Of a stretch of DNA of 64,000 bases, positions 36,645-46,479 are shown in pieces. The DNA lies in the NCBI GenBank assembly GCA_905221125.1, contig CAJNBY010000008.1, forward strand, positions 15,117 to 79,116. The letters are read 5' to 3'. The notes below the pieces were generated by a model. That model saw only the letters and a program-made list of their open reading frames with translations, was not told the origin of the DNA and made no database searches. This stretch comes from a bacterium. Lineage in GTDB: Bacteria; Bacillota; Bacilli; Lactobacillales; Streptococcaceae. A program made the position numbers and the translations under genes. Each line of letters opens with the position of its first letter. Position 1 is the stretch's first letter.

Positions 36645-37438
36645 TATAAACCCTCCATATAAGCGATAACCGACTGGTCCTTATGATGACCAATCACAGT
36701 CTCTGCTAATTCTAAAATTTCTGGTCGTGCATTCTCAGGAGCTACAGGATGTCCAACAACCTGCATCATGTGCAAGTCATTTAGATTGTCTCCAAAAGCC
36801 ATGACCTGATCCATGGTGATGCCAAGTTTTTTAGCTAATTCAACAATGGCCACTCCCTTATCGACATAGTCCAGAACAATATCAATGGATTCAAAGCCAG
36901 TTGTCATGGCCTTAACACCAGGGACATTTTCATTGACCCAAGCTTCTCCAGCTTCGAGAGTTTCTTCTGTGAAGTTGGTCGTAAATTTGAAAATGTCATC
37001 AGTGATATCTTCTAAACTCGCTACTTTTTGGATATTTTCATTATAATGCTGGCTCTCTTTCAAATAGTTCTCATCAACCGTATCCAAAACATAAGAGCCT
37101 TTTTTCCCTGTTAAAAGCAATTTATTGATATCGACATAAGGTGACGTTTTCAGCTTTTCAAAAGTCGTCAAATAAAACTCACGAGACATGGTCGCTTCAT
37201 ACAAGTCTTGACCTTGATATTCTACCAAACTGCCATTTTCCGCGATGAAAATAATGTCATCACGAACATCAGCAAATAATTTTTCTAAAGACAGAAATCC
37301 CCGACCCGAAGCTACCGCAAAGTAAATCCCTTTTTCCTTGTAGGAAGCCAAAAGAGACTTGAGGCGATCCATATCAAAGCGCCCATTCCCATCTAGGAAG
37401 GTTCCGTCCATATCCGTTGCTACTAGTTTAATTGTCAT
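36644..37438 (-). CDS. Cof-type HAD-superfamily phosphatase (second paralogue)
   Basis: The 264-residue class-IIB HAD hydrolase has motif I TDMDGTFLDGNG, motif II VASGRG and motif IV VMAFGDNLNDLHMMQVVGHPVAPENA. It is a paralogue of the adjacent gene but clearly diverged (different cap domain). It overlaps smc by 4 bases (ATGA) and the next HAD gene by 1 base. The substrate is unknown. Confidence 0.9.
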   Translation of the reverse strand: MTIKLVATDMDGTFLDGNGRFDMDRLKSLLASYKEKGIYFAVASGRGFLSLEKLFADVRDDIIFIAENGSLVEYQGQDLYEATMSREFYLTTFEKLKTSPYVDINKLLLTGKKGSYVLDTVDENYLKESQHYNENIQKVASLEDITDDIFKFTTNFTEETLEAGEAWVNENVPGVKAMTTGFESIDIVLDYVDKGVAIVELAKKLGITMDQVMAFGDNLNDLHMMQVVGHPVAPENARPEILELAETVIGHHKDQSVIAYMEGL

Positions 37439-40400
37439 CCTTCAATACTTTCTAAATCTTTTAACTTAACCGAAACAATCTTCGAAACACCTGATTCCTG
37501 CATGGTCACTCCATAGATGGAATCAGCCGCTGCCATGGTTCCCTTACGGTGGGTTACGACAATAAATTGACTGTCCTTATCAAAGCGGTTGAGATAATCC
37601 CCGAAACGTTTAACATTGGCTTCGTCTAGCGCAGCCTCTACCTCATCCAAGATAACAAACGGAATAGTCTTAACTCGAATGATAGAGAAAAGCAAAGCAA
37701 GAGCCGATAGGGCTTTTTCCCCACCACTCATGAGGTTGAGAGACTGGATTTTCTTACCCGGTGGTTGGACAGAAATCTCAACCCCAGCTGTCAGTAAGTC
37801 TCCCTCAGTCAAGATCAGGTCAGCCTGACCTCCGCCAAACATCTGCTTGAAGGTCACTTTAAAGGACTCACGAATAGCCTCAAAGGTTGATTTAAAACGT
37901 TCCTTGACCTCATCATTCATCTCTGTAATGGTCTCAAGAAGCAGATTTTTCGCAGACAAAATATCATCTCGCTGACTATTTAGGAAATCCAGACGGTTGT
38001 ATACTTCGTCATACTGTTCTATAGCGTCTAAATTGACAGGACCCAGTGAGCGAATAGCCTTCTCTAAATCCTTAACCTCTTGCTCTGCCAGATTGAGATT
38101 TTCAAGTTCATGTGCCTTTTCTAGAGCTTCAGTATAGCTAATCTGATACTGGTCTGTTAATTGACTTTGTAGATGGCGCAAGCGCTCGCTGATCTTTTCT
38201 TTCTTGGCTTCAGCACGAGTTTGCTTGCGAATCCATTCCTCATTCTGCTGGCGAGCCTGATCCAAATGACTAGCAATATCATCCAGTTGCCCTTCCATAT
38301 CATCCAACTCAAACTGCTTGCGAATCAAACCTTGTTGGAGATTTGTTTTCTGAGTTTTGGCTTCTTCGGCCTGCTGGGCTAGAAGCTCTGTATCAACCTT
38401 CTCAAGATTGTCAACCTTTTCTTGAAGAAGGCGCTGGATTTCCTCTTGCTCAAGATCAAGATTACTTAGTTCCTTACCTAAGCGTTCAATATCAGCAACT
38501 TCGTAACGTTTTTGCCCTTGCAGTTCTGTCTTAAGCAAGCGAGCTTGCGCTACCTGTTCTTGCAAGTTCTGATAACGTTCTTGGATGGCGTTTTTATTAG
38601 ACTTAATCTCTTCAATCTCAGCTTCCAGATTTTGCTTGTCACTGGCGATTGTAGCAAGACGCTCTTGGCATTTTTCCTTATCTGCTTGCCAATCTCCATC
38701 AGAAAGACGATTTAATTCCTCTTCTTGAAGTTTCCAAAGAGTTTCTAGCTCTTCAACTTGCTGACTGGTCTGCTGATAAGCGAGGGACAAGCCCTGCTCC
38801 TGAATACGAGCCTGCTCTCCCTGAGATTTAATGGCTTCTAATGATTCGGTCAATCTAGCCATCTCATCTTGCAAGGTCTTCAAACTCACTTCTTCAGAAC
38901 GCAAGCTTACTTCTTCTTCAGCAATTTCTTTTTGTAATTGCTCCAGTTCTGGTTTGATGAAAATGCTATTATTCTGGCGATTAGCTCCACCTGCATAGGA
39001 ACCACCTGTACGTAACTCTGTCCCATCAAGGGTTACCATACGAACCTGATAACGAACTTGACGAGCTGCCGCACGCGCATGTTCTACGGTATCAAAGATA
39101 GCCGTCGTAGCTAGCAAGTTCTTGAAAATAGCTTCCAGTCTAGTATCGAAAGTAACTAACTCATCAGCCATGCCCAAAAATCCCGGACTTGCAGCGATAG
39201 CATCTTGGTTCTGACTAGAAATCGTACGCGCCTTGATCGTTGTCAACGGAAGGAAGGTCGCACGACCAGCTCTATTTCGTTTAAGGAAATCAATCGCCTT
39301 GGTTGCTGCCTGTTCATCTTCTACGATGATATGCTGACTGCTGGCTCCTAGCGCAATCTCTAAAGCAGTTTGATAATGCACATCAAAAGTCAGGTGCTCA
39401 CTGACTGCACCAATAATTCCACCAAGGCGGTCTTTTTCTTGGAGAACACTCTTAACACCTGCATAAAAGTTACTATGATTTCTCAGGATATTTTCCAAAC
39501 TTTGAGCTCTAGCCTGCTTGTTTTTGAGACTATCCAGACGGTCAAAGAGTTGACCTTGTTGAGCTTGATAGGAAGTTTTTTGCTCCTCTTGCTCCTTTGC
39601 ACAGACTTTGTAGTCGGCCAATAATTTCTGAACCTGCTCCTTGGCAGTTTCAAGCTCTTCTTTTTGATGACTAGCCTTCTCTTTAGCTGTAGCTAACTGT
39701 TCTTTCAGCTTTTCTAATTGATCTGCTTGTTTTTGAGAAAGCTGACGACTATTTTCCAACTCATTCTCAATACGGGTCAGTTGGTTTGAGACATCCGCTT
39801 CTTCTTGTAAAAGAGCTACAAAGCGTTCACGCAAGAGCTCAATCATCTGATCGGGATCATCTGAAAAAGCCAGTAATTCAGCCTCTAATCGATTGAGTTT
39901 TTGATTATTTTGGACTAGATTTTCTTCCAAGAGGGCTAAAGAGCTTTCTTTATCAGATTTTTCTTGGCTGAGTGAATTTCTCTTATCCTCTAAAGCAGCC
40001 AAACGGGCTTGTGCTTCCTGTTGATTCAGGGCTACTTGCTCGGACTCCAGTTTCGATAGGGCTAATTTTCTCTCTAAATCACTAATCAGGCTGGTCAAGT
40101 CCATCAAACTGCCTTGGTCTTTGGCCATTTCAGCCTGTAAATCTTGGCGTTCTTTTTTAAGATTCTGATTTTCTTCTTCTAATTTTTCACGTTTTTGGTA
40201 ATAACTAGTCAATAGTTCCTGAACCTGCGCCAACTCTTCTTCTGTCGAGTCTAGTTCAACCTTATTTTCCTTGATTTGAGCAACCAGCACGTCTAAATAA
40301 ATGGCCTTGCGTTGACCATCCAAGTCTAAAAACTTACGGGCATTCTCAGCTTGCTTCTCAAGAGGCTTGATTTGATTATCCAACTCGTAGATAATGTCTT

Positions 40401-40974
40401 CAAGACGGTCTAGATTGTCCTGAGTTTGTTGCAGTTTACTCTCAGTTTCTTTTCTGCGAGTCTTGTATTTTAAAACTCCTGCAGCTTCTTCAAAAATAGC
40501 TCGGCGTTCCTCAGGCTTGGAGTTGAAAATCTCCTCAACCTTGCCTTGTGAAATGATAGAAAAAGAATCTCGTCCCAAACCTGTATCCAAGAAAAGATCA
40601 TGGATATCACGCAGACGGACTTTCTTGCCATCAATCTTGTATTCGCTATCTCCACTACGATAGATATGGCGTTCTACCCTGATTTCTTGACCAGCATCTT
40701 TGATAAATCCGTCATGATTATCCAGAGTCACAATTACAGAAGCATAATTGAGCGGTTTGCGACTCTCTGTTCCGGCAAAGATGACATCCGGCATCTTGCC
40801 ACCACGGAGACTCTTAACACTTGACTCCCCCAAGGCCCAACGCAGACTTTCTGTGATATTCGACTTTCCAGATCCATTGGGTCCAACGACTGCCGTCACA
40901 CCTTGGTCAAAGACGACTTTGGTCTTATCAGCAAAAGACTTGAATCCCTGAATTTCGATTTCCTTTAAATACAT
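37435..40974 (-). CDS. smc: chromosome segregation protein SMC
   Basis: SMC forms the bacterial condensin with ScpA and ScpB. The 1179-residue protein has Walker [21 protein letters not shown] (about residues 31-50), a first coiled coil (about 165-500), a hinge (about 510-670, [26 protein letters not shown] and RTGGSYAGG), a second coiled coil to about 1020, then signature [20 protein letters not shown] and Walker [17 protein letters not shown]. It overlaps rnc by 10 bases and the next gene by 4. Length and domain order are complete. Confidence 0.98.
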   Translation of the reverse strand: MYLKEIEIQGFKSFADKTKVVFDQGVTAVVGPNGSGKSNITESLRWALGESSVKSLRGGKMPDVIFAGTESRKPLNYASVIVTLDNHDGFIKDAGQEIRVERHIYRSGDSEYKIDGKKVRLRDIHDLFLDTGLGRDSFSIISQGKVEEIFNSKPEERRAIFEEAAGVLKYKTRRKETESKLQQTQDNLDRLEDIIYELDNQIKPLEKQAENARKFLDLDGQRKAIYLDVLVAQIKENKVELDSTEEELAQVQELLTSYYQKREKLEEENQNLKKERQDLQAEMAKDQGSLMDLTSLISDLERKLALSKLESEQVALNQQEAQARLAALEDKRNSLSQEKSDKESSLALLEENLVQNNQKLNRLEAELLAFSDDPDQMIELLRERFVALLQEEADVSNQLTRIENELENSRQLSQKQADQLEKLKEQLATAKEKASHQKEELETAKEQVQKLLADYKVCAKEQEEQKTSYQAQQGQLFDRLDSLKNKQARAQSLENILRNHSNFYAGVKSVLQEKDRLGGIIGAVSEHLTFDVHYQTALEIALGASSQHIIVEDEQAATKAIDFLKRNRAGRATFLPLTTIKARTISSQNQDAIAASPGFLGMADELVTFDTRLEAIFKNLLATTAIFDTVEHARAAARQVRYQVRMVTLDGTELRTGGSYAGGANRQNNSIFIKPELEQLQKEIAEEEVSLRSEEVSLKTLQDEMARLTESLEAIKSQGEQARIQEQGLSLAYQQTSQQVEELETLWKLQEEELNRLSDGDWQADKEKCQERLATIASDKQNLEAEIEEIKSNKNAIQERYQNLQEQVAQARLLKTELQGQKRYEVADIERLGKELSNLDLEQEEIQRLLQEKVDNLEKVDTELLAQQAEEAKTQKTNLQQGLIRKQFELDDMEGQLDDIASHLDQARQQNEEWIRKQTRAEAKKEKISERLRHLQSQLTDQYQISYTEALEKAHELENLNLAEQEVKDLEKAIRSLGPVNLDAIEQYDEVYNRLDFLNSQRDDILSAKNLLLETITEMNDEVKERFKSTFEAIRESFKVTFKQMFGGGQADLILTEGDLLTAGVEISVQPPGKKIQSLNLMSGGEKALSALALLFSIIRVKTIPFVILDEVEAALDEANVKRFGDYLNRFDKDSQFIVVTHRKGTMAAADSIYGVTMQESGVSKIVSVKLKDLESIEG

Positions 40975-41663
40975 GAATCCAGCCCTTTCTCAACGGCATT
41001 TTTGGCAGCTTCCTGCTCTGCTAATTTCTTAGAGCGACCTTGACCTTGACCAATACTCTTGCCTTCAACAAGAACTTCTACATCAAAGACCTTATCGTGA
41101 GCAGGACCCGTTTCAGAAATCACCTGATAACGAATAGCCACATCCCCATTGACCTGAAGTAACTCTTGGAGATGAGTTTTGTAGTCTGTAATCATCTCAA
41201 ACTCGCCTGCTTCAACCTTAGGAATCATGACTTGGTAGATAAATTCCTTGACCTTGGCCACATCCTTGTCCAAAAGGAGGGCGCCAAGAAAGGCTTCGAA
41301 GGCATCACCAAGAATGGTGTCTCGATTACGACCACCAGACTTTTCTTCTCCCTTACCCAGCTTGATAAACTGGTCAAACTGGCAATCACGCGCAAAACCA
41401 GCCAAACTCTCCTCGCGGACAATCATAGCACGGAGTTTGGACAAGTCGCCTTCAGGCTTTTTAGGATATTTTTTATACAGATATTCTGAAATCAATAACT
41501 GTAGAACAGCGTCTCCTAAAAATTCCAAGCGTTCATTATGTGAAATTTTTAAGAGGCGGTGCTCATTGGCATAACTCGTATGAGTAAAGGCAGTCTCCAA
41601 TAAGTTTTTGTCTGCAAATTCGATTGCAAAACGGCTTTTTAATACAGTTTGTAATTCTTTCAT
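40965..41663 (-). CDS. rnc: ribonuclease III
   Basis: RNase III cleaves double-stranded RNA in rRNA and mRNA processing. The 232-residue protein has the catalytic signature [22 protein letters not shown] (about residues 42-63), the second acidic cluster [18 protein letters not shown] (about residues 116-133) and a C-terminal dsRNA-binding domain ([19 protein letters not shown]... [13 protein letters not shown]). It is first in the rnc-smc cluster. An extended -10 (TGATATAAT, complement of 41698-41706) lies about 40 bases upstream. Confidence 0.97.
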   Translation of the reverse strand: MKELQTVLKSRFAIEFADKNLLETAFTHTSYANEHRLLKISHNERLEFLGDAVLQLLISEYLYKKYPKKPEGDLSKLRAMIVREESLAGFARDCQFDQFIKLGKGEEKSGGRNRDTILGDAFEAFLGALLLDKDVAKVKEFIYQVMIPKVEAGEFEMITDYKTHLQELLQVNGDVAIRYQVISETGPAHDKVFDVEVLVEGKSIGQGQGRSKKLAEQEAAKNAVEKGLDSCI

Positions 41664-41781
41664 ACCAACCTCTTTCTAACTGATAACAGTCCTTTTTATT
41701 ATATCAAAAAAAGCCCCCTGAGTCACTTTAAAACGGGACTGGAGAGGATTTGGGCATTCTTTAAAAAGAGATTTACAGTTT

Positions 41782-42023
41782 TATACTCAATGAAAATCAA
41801 AGAGCAAACTAGGAAGCTAGCCACAGGCTGCTCAAAGCACTGCTTTGAGGTTGTAGATAAGACTGACGAAGTCAGCTCAAAACACTGTTTTGAGGTTGCA
41901 GATAGAACTGACGAAGTCAGCTCAAAACACTGTTTTGAGGTTGCAGATAGAACTGACGAAGTCAGTAACATAACTACGGTAGGGCGACGCTGACGTGGTT
42001 TGAAGAGATTTTCGAAGAGTATT
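41782..42023 (-). repeat. BOX element, A-B-B-B-C
   Basis: Read on the minus strand, boxA begins with ATACTCTTCGAAAATCTCTT. Three ~45-base boxB units follow, each with ACTGACTTCGTCAG and CAAAACAGTGTTTTGAG palindromes; two are identical and the boxC-proximal one has diverged. boxC ends in TTTGATTTTCATTGAGTATA. This is the standard BOX repeat of pneumococcus and relatives, a non-autonomous element that forms RNA stem-loops. Confidence 0.95.
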
Positions 42024-42049
42024 AGAGTCAAATTTGAGGCAGGATAAAT

Positions 42050-42076
42050 AAAAAAGCCCTATTTAAAGGCTTTTTT
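42050..42076 (-). terminator. terminator downstream of tRNA-Arg
   Basis: On the minus strand AAAAAAGCC and GGCTTTTTT form a 9-base stem around a 9-base loop, 13 bases after the mature tRNA end. Confidence 0.85.
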
Positions 42077-42088
42077 AGGATATTTACA

Positions 42089-42160
42089 TCCACCCTGAGG
42101 GAATCGAACCCCCATCTCAAGAACCGGAATCTTACGTGATATCCATTACACTAAGGGTGG
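42089..42160 (-). tRNA. tRNA-Arg (anticodon CCG)
   Basis: The minus strand folds as a cloverleaf: acceptor CCACCCT/AGGGTGG (7 pairs), a D arm starting GTGTAATGG, anticodon stem TAAGA/TCTTG around TTCCGGT (anticodon CCG), and a T arm with GGTTCGATTCC. The discriminator base is A and the CCA end is not encoded. It reads the rare CGG codon. Confidence 0.95.
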
Positions 42161-42226
42161 AAACTTGTTTTATTATAACAGAAATTTGCTCTAATAACAA
42201 GTTTTTTTCTGGCCATATAGCCCGTC

Positions 42227-43213
42227 TTAGTGGGAAGCATCCCCATTCCAGATAGAGTTTTTCACGATCACATAATCAACGTGTTTAAGATCAGCAACCT
42301 GACGTCCACCTGCATAAGAAATAGCACTTTGAAGGTCTTGTTCCATCTCGGTTAAAGTGTCTTGTAGATGACCTTTGGCAGGAAGCAAGATACGTTTGCC
42401 TTCCACATTTTTGTAAGCACCTTTTTGATATTGTGAAGCTGAACCATAGTACTCTTTGAACTGTTCACCATCAACTTCAATCGTTTTCCCTGGACTTTCG
42501 ATGTGTCCTGCAAAGAGGGAACCAATCATAACCATGCTGGCACCGAAACGGATAGACTTGGCAATATCGCCGTGAGTACGAATTCCTCCATCAGCGATAA
42601 TCGGTTTACGCGCAGCCTTGGCACACCAGCGGAGAGCAGCCAACTGCCATCCCCCTGTACCAAAACCAGTCTTAACCTTGGTGATACAAACCTTACCAGG
42701 ACCAATTCCGACCTTAGTAGCATCCGCACCAGCATTTTCCAATTCACGCACAGCTTCTGGTGTTCCCACATTTCCAGCAATAACAAAAGTATCTGGTAAT
42801 TCTTTCTTGATGTGTTGAATCATAGAAATCACGCTATCTGCATGACCATGAGCAATATCAATCGTGATGTATTCTGGAGCATCAGCCTTGAGCTGGCTAA
42901 CGAAATCATACTCATAGTCCTTAACACCGACAGAGATAGAAGCAATGAGCCCTTGATCATGCATGCGCTTGATAAAAGGAATGCGTCCTGCTTCATCAAA
43001 ACGGTGCATAATGTAGAAGTAACCACCTTTAGCTAGTTGCTCTGCTACATTTTCATCCAAAATCGTTTGCATATTAGCTGGCACAACAGGTAGTTTAAAG
43101 GTGTGATTTCCTAGAGTGACGCTTGTATCCGCTTCTGCACGGCTTTTAATGACACATTTATTTGGAATCAATTGAATATCTTCGTAATCAAAAATTGGAA
43201 ATTCATTTAACAT
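42227..43213 (-). CDS. guaC: GMP reductase
   Basis: GuaC reduces GMP to IMP with NADPH and release of ammonia, linking guanine to adenine nucleotide pools. The 328-residue protein of the IMPDH/GMPR family has [13 protein letters not shown] at the N terminus, the catalytic cysteine in [23 protein letters not shown] (about residues 168-190), [30 protein letters not shown] and [11 protein letters not shown]. No CBS domains are present, which separates it from IMPDH. A strong promoter, a PurBox and a structured leader lie upstream. Confidence 0.95.
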   Translation of the reverse strand: MLNEFPIFDYEDIQLIPNKCVIKSRAEADTSVTLGNHTFKLPVVPANMQTILDENVAEQLAKGGYFYIMHRFDEAGRIPFIKRMHDQGLIASISVGVKDYEYDFVSQLKADAPEYITIDIAHGHADSVISMIQHIKKELPDTFVIAGNVGTPEAVRELENAGADATKVGIGPGKVCITKVKTGFGTGGWQLAALRWCAKAARKPIIADGGIRTHGDIAKSIRFGASMVMIGSLFAGHIESPGKTIEVDGEQFKEYYGSASQYQKGAYKNVEGKRILLPAKGHLQDTLTEMEQDLQSAISYAGGRQVADLKHVDYVIVKNSIWNGDASH

Positions 43214-43233
43214 ATCGATGTCTCGTTTCTTTT

Positions 43234-43265
43234 GTAATGACCTACCTATGCTCTCGCATCACTAC
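43234..43265 (-). promoter_or_regulatory. structured guaC 5' leader
   Basis: In the 71-base leader, GTAGTGA (complement of 43259-43265) pairs with TCATTAC (complement of 43234-43240), 7 pairs with one G-U. Inside it, TGC-GAGA-GCA forms a GNRA-type tetraloop hairpin, with TAGGTAGG left single-stranded. A second small stem (CGTC/GGCG) precedes it. Confidence 0.4.
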
Positions 43266-43290
43266 GCCTTTTCCGACGTTTCCTTAATTC

Positions 43291-43319
43291 ATTATAAACT
43301 AAAGTACAGTTTTTGTCAA
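43291..43319 (-). promoter_or_regulatory. consensus promoter of guaC
   Basis: The minus strand shows TTGACA (complement of 43314-43319) and TATAAT (complement of 43291-43296) separated by 17 bases, a perfect sigma-A promoter. Confidence 0.9.
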
Positions 43320-43341
43320 ATAATTTTATGAATTAAAATAT

Positions 43342-43354
43342 ATTGTTCGGTTTT
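43342..43354 (-). promoter_or_regulatory. PurBox upstream of guaC
   Basis: The minus strand reads AAAACCGAACAAT, a full match to the streptococcal/lactococcal PurBox AWWWCCGAACWWT. It is centred about 64 bases before the predicted transcription start, a position used by the PurR activator. Confidence 0.65.
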
Positions 43355-43372
43355 TCTTGTATAAATAACAAA

Positions 43373-43399
43373 AGAAAGAGGAGAGATTATTTTCTCTCC
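43373..43399 (-). terminator. terminator of the leucine operon / YrdC-like gene
   Basis: On the minus strand GGAGAGA and TCTCTCC form a 7-base stem with a 6-base loop, followed by TCTTTCTTTTG, 15 bases after the YrdC-like stop codon. Confidence 0.7.
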
Positions 43400-43413
43400 A
43401 GTTCTTCTCTATC

Positions 43414-44193
43414 CTAATAATACTCACCTTGACGGTAGTCCCATGAGTTAAAGGTATCTGACAGGTGCATCATGATTTTATCAATGTCAAGTCCTTTACG
43501 GATCACAACTGGGGCTGGTGAAGTTGAACGTGCTCCTCCTTGTTCTGGAACCAATTTGCCGTCTTTATCAACCATAGAAACCATCACACCTTGCTCGTAG
43601 CGTGTTTCAATCGTTTTGTCAGGTTGGATGGATGCCACGTAGTCGTCTGCCTCGATGACAAGGTCCACTGCTCCTTCGATACGTTCTCCGATACCTTCTA
43701 CCTTACCGCGGTTTCCTTTTCCAGATGGGTTTGCTGATGAGGCATAAACCATTTTACCTTCTTCCCAAAGTTTGGCAGCTAATTGTTCACCAGCTTTCCC
43801 GAATTTGATAACAAAACAGCTAGTACCACGTACGTCAGTCATAAGTTCTTCACGGCCATCACCATACTCTTTGAGTTTTTCAAATGCTTCTGGTTTCCAA
43901 GGAAGGATACAGCCAAGAAGAATGTCTTCGTCCCAATGTTTTTGGTAAAAGGCTTCAATTTCTGGGTTGAGTTGTGCTAAAGCGCGAAGCTCATCCATGC
44001 TACCGCAGAGAACAACACCTGGCTTGTTACGGTTACGTTCTTTGGCTGCGAACTTACGCTCAAGTCCTGCCTTGTCACTAGTCATGATAATGTAACCAAC
44101 TTTAGTAGGGCAAACGATACATCCGCCCTCACCTTTTAAAATGTCATAGCCTTCTTGTGAAAGTGTTCCGTTCCATTGAATGTGTTTTGTCAT
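43414..44193 (-). CDS. Sua5/YciO/YrdC-domain protein
   Basis: The 259-residue protein has a YrdC-like RNA/nucleotide-binding domain: GYDILKGEGGCIVCPTKVGYII (start of the fold), RKFAAKERNRNKPGVVL (the K-R-N/P signature) and YASSANPSGKGN (SANxSG motif). True Sua5/TsaC makes threonylcarbamoyl-AMP for tRNA t6A. This one lacks a Sua5 C-terminal domain and may be a paralogue with another role. It follows leuD by 27 bases on the same strand and ends at the operon terminator, but no leucine function is known for it. Confidence 0.78.
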   Translation of the reverse strand: MTKHIQWNGTLSQEGYDILKGEGGCIVCPTKVGYIIMTSDKAGLERKFAAKERNRNKPGVVLCGSMDELRALAQLNPEIEAFYQKHWDEDILLGCILPWKPEAFEKLKEYGDGREELMTDVRGTSCFVIKFGKAGEQLAAKLWEEGKMVYASSANPSGKGNRGKVEGIGERIEGAVDLVIEADDYVASIQPDKTIETRYEQGVMVSMVDKDGKLVPEQGGARSTSPAPVVIRKGLDIDKIMMHLSDTFNSWDYRQGEYY

Positions 44194-44220
44194 AGTTCTA
44201 TATTTCCTTTTCTATTTTTT

Positions 44221-44814
44221 CTAATCCTGCCAGTAGGCTGGTCGTTGTTTTTCATATGCAGCAATCAAGTCTTCATACTGCAACGTAATACCGATATCAT
44301 CCAAACCATTTAAGAGTTTATGTTTCCATTCGCTATCAATTTCGAAAGTGAATTCTCCAACTGGTGAGATGATTTTCTGTTGTTCCAAGTCCACAGTTAC
44401 CTGATCGGTTGGTTTGAGTTGGGCTAGTTTCTCTCTAACCTCTCTAGGCTGAACAATAGGCAACATACCATTATTGAGTTCATTATTGTAATGAATGTCA
44501 CCGAAAGAACCTGCAATCACGACCTTAAAACCGTAGTCCGCTAGAGCCCAAGCTGCGTGTTCCCTCGAAGAACCTGCCCCAAAGTTATCCCCTGAGATAA
44601 GGATACTAGCTTTACGATATTCAGGTCGGTTAAAGACAAAATCAGGATCCTCAGTGTAGTTATCGTCCAGATAACGCCAAGCATACATGAGGTACTTACC
44701 AAAGCCTTTCTTATCAATTAACTTGAGAAACTGCTTGGGTAGGATTTGGTCAGTGTCGATGTTATCATTCATGAGAGGAACGGTCGTTCCTGTATAAACT
44801 GTAAATTTCTCCAT
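44221..44814 (-). CDS. leuD: 3-isopropylmalate dehydratase small subunit
   Basis: LeuD pairs with LeuC to isomerise 2-isopropylmalate to 3-isopropylmalate. The 197-residue protein has the swivel-domain motifs [14 protein letters not shown] (about residues 18-31), [21 protein letters not shown] (about 71-91) and [22 protein letters not shown]. It starts 9 bases after the leuC stop codon. Confidence 0.96.
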   Translation of the reverse strand: MEKFTVYTGTTVPLMNDNIDTDQILPKQFLKLIDKKGFGKYLMYAWRYLDDNYTEDPDFVFNRPEYRKASILISGDNFGAGSSREHAAWALADYGFKVVIAGSFGDIHYNNELNNGMLPIVQPREVREKLAQLKPTDQVTVDLEQQKIISPVGEFTFEIDSEWKHKLLNGLDDIGITLQYEDLIAAYEKQRPAYWQD

Positions 44815-44823
44815 ATCCTCTCC

Positions 44824-46206
44824 TTACTGGGCCTCTGGCATTTGCCGAACATCTACGAAGCGCCCTGCGATAGCTGCTGCAGCTGCCATGGCTGGACTGC
44901 AGAGATGGGTCTTAGCACCAAAACCTTGTCTGTCTTCAAAGTTGCGGTTGCTGGTTGAGGCGCAGTGGACACCATCAGGAACCTTGTCCGGATTCATCCC
45001 TAGGCACATTGAGCAACCTGGATCTCTCCACTCAAAGCCAGCATCTAGGAAAACTTTATCCAAGCCCAACTTCTCAGCAGCTCGTTTGACAGGACGAGAG
45101 CCTGGAACTACGATAGCCGTTAAGTTAGGAGCTATTTTCTTCCCTTTGACAAATCGAGCCGCCAGTTGCAAGTCACTGAGACGAGCATTGGTACAAGACC
45201 CGATAAAGATATAGCCTAATTCAATATCTGCTGGCTTTTGACCAGGTTCCAAGTCCATGTAATGATAAGCTCGTTCATCATTCATATCCTTAATTTCTGG
45301 GAAACTACTGTCAAAGTCAACCCCCATAGCAGGATTTGTTCCCCAGGTTACCATAGGAGCTAAGTCTGAGACATCCATCTGGATAACCTTATCGTAAACG
45401 GCATCATCATCACTGACAATTGTTTTCCAATCCGCCACAGCCTCTTCGAAATTCTCTGGAACACACTCGCGTCCCTTGAGATAATCATAGGTGGTTTGAT
45501 CTGGATTCATGATTCCCATCTTAGATCCAAACTCGATGGACATATTGCAGATGGTCATTCGCTCTTCCATGCTTAGTGCATCAATCGCTTGCCCACGATA
45601 TTCCACCACATAGCCAACACCACAGGCAACGCCGTACTTGGCAATTAAGGCAAGAATGTAATCCTTAGAATAAACTCCCTTTTGTGGAACTCCTGTAAAT
45701 TCTACCAGCATTTTCTTGGGTTTGACCTGCCAGAGTGTCTGGGTAGCAAAGACATGCTCAACTTCACTGGTCCCAATTCCAAAGGCGATTGCTCCGAATG
45801 CTCCGTGAGTAGCTGTGTGGCTATCTCCACAGACGATGAATTTTCCTGGTTGAGTCCGTCCTGTTTCTGGCCCAACCATGTGAACGATCCCCTGTTTTTC
45901 AGAACCGTGGGCTGCATGTTCAATCCCAAACTCCTCAACATTTTCAGCAAGCTTATCAATTTGCGCTTTAGAAATCACATCTCGAATATCGTAGATATTG
46001 ACTGTCGGGACATTGTGGTCAAAGGTTCCAAATGTCAAGTCTGGTCGTCTCAATCTGCGACCTGCGTCTCGCAGTCCTTGAAAAGCTTGCGGGCTAGTCA
46101 CCTCGTGGATATAATGCTGGTCCACATACATGAGTTGGGGTTGCCCCTCTTCTCCCGTGATGACATGACGGTCCCATAATTTATCAAAAATCGATTTTCC
46201 TGCCAT
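44824..46206 (-). CDS. leuC: 3-isopropylmalate dehydratase large subunit
   Basis: LeuC is the aconitase-family subunit that binds the 4Fe-4S cluster. The 460-residue protein has [28 protein letters not shown] (about residues 132-159), the first cluster cysteine in [13 protein letters not shown] and the other two in [13 protein letters not shown], and [10 protein letters not shown] near the C terminus. It lies 3 bases after the DUF1294 gene and 9 before leuD. Confidence 0.97.
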   Translation of the reverse strand: MAGKSIFDKLWDRHVITGEEGQPQLMYVDQHYIHEVTSPQAFQGLRDAGRRLRRPDLTFGTFDHNVPTVNIYDIRDVISKAQIDKLAENVEEFGIEHAAHGSEKQGIVHMVGPETGRTQPGKFIVCGDSHTATHGAFGAIAFGIGTSEVEHVFATQTLWQVKPKKMLVEFTGVPQKGVYSKDYILALIAKYGVACGVGYVVEYRGQAIDALSMEERMTICNMSIEFGSKMGIMNPDQTTYDYLKGRECVPENFEEAVADWKTIVSDDDAVYDKVIQMDVSDLAPMVTWGTNPAMGVDFDSSFPEIKDMNDERAYHYMDLEPGQKPADIELGYIFIGSCTNARLSDLQLAARFVKGKKIAPNLTAIVVPGSRPVKRAAEKLGLDKVFLDAGFEWRDPGCSMCLGMNPDKVPDGVHCASTSNRNFEDRQGFGAKTHLCSPAMAAAAAIAGRFVDVRQMPEAQ

Positions 46207-46209
46207 CCA

Positions 46210-46479
46210 TTACCTCCAAATAAAATATAAGGCTACTAGTGTAGTCACCATCCCGAGAAACCAAACTGTCTTAAAGTACCATTTTCTAGTCTTGTGATGA
46301 AAAATGATTCCTGCTAACCAGGCACCAAAACCACCACAAGTAAAGGCTAAAATGAGTAAGATTTTCTCTGGGATGCGCCAAGCTCTTCTCCTTGCCTTAG
46401 ATTTGTCAATGCCATAAATCAAGAAAACCATGACATTCCAAATCAAAAGGACTAGAGTAATTTTTTCGTCTAACTTCAT
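46210..46479 (-). CDS. DUF1294 family small membrane protein
   Basis: This 89-residue protein has two to three hydrophobic segments and the DUF1294 pattern YGIDKSKARRRAWRIPEKILLILAFTCGGFGAWLAGIIFHHKTRKW (about residues 24-69). Its function is unknown. It sits inside the leucine operon: its start overlaps the leuB end by 4 bases (ATGA) and leuC starts 3 bases later, so its expression is tied to leucine synthesis. The location may be only historical. Confidence 0.85.
   Translation of the reverse strand: MKLDEKITLVLLIWNVMVFLIYGIDKSKARRRAWRIPEKILLILAFTCGGFGAWLAGIIFHHKTRKWYFKTVWFLGMVTTLVALYFIWR

Larger units (their letters stand above)
41664..42088. other. gene-free stretch between rnc and tRNA-Arg
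   Basis: It holds the rnc promoter region (41664-41710), a BOX element (41782-42023) and the tRNA terminator (42050-42076). Short open frames here are translations of the BOX repeats and are not genes. Confidence 0.8.

Noticed and set aside
41790..41993. A 67-residue open frame with repeated SSKHCFEVADRTDEV units
   Set aside because: It is the translation of the boxB repeats of a BOX element, a well-known false gene in pneumococcal annotation.
41723..42031. A 102-residue open frame with ELTSSVLSATSKQCF repeats
   Set aside because: It is the other-strand translation of the same BOX element, with no ribosome site.
43214..43284. A purine riboswitch before guaC
   Set aside because: The leader lacks the conserved junction sequences of the purine riboswitch. 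I kept it only as an unnamed structured leader.
45682..46179. A 165-residue open frame antisense to leuC
   Set aside because: It is a shadow of a conserved enzyme gene with no supporting signals.
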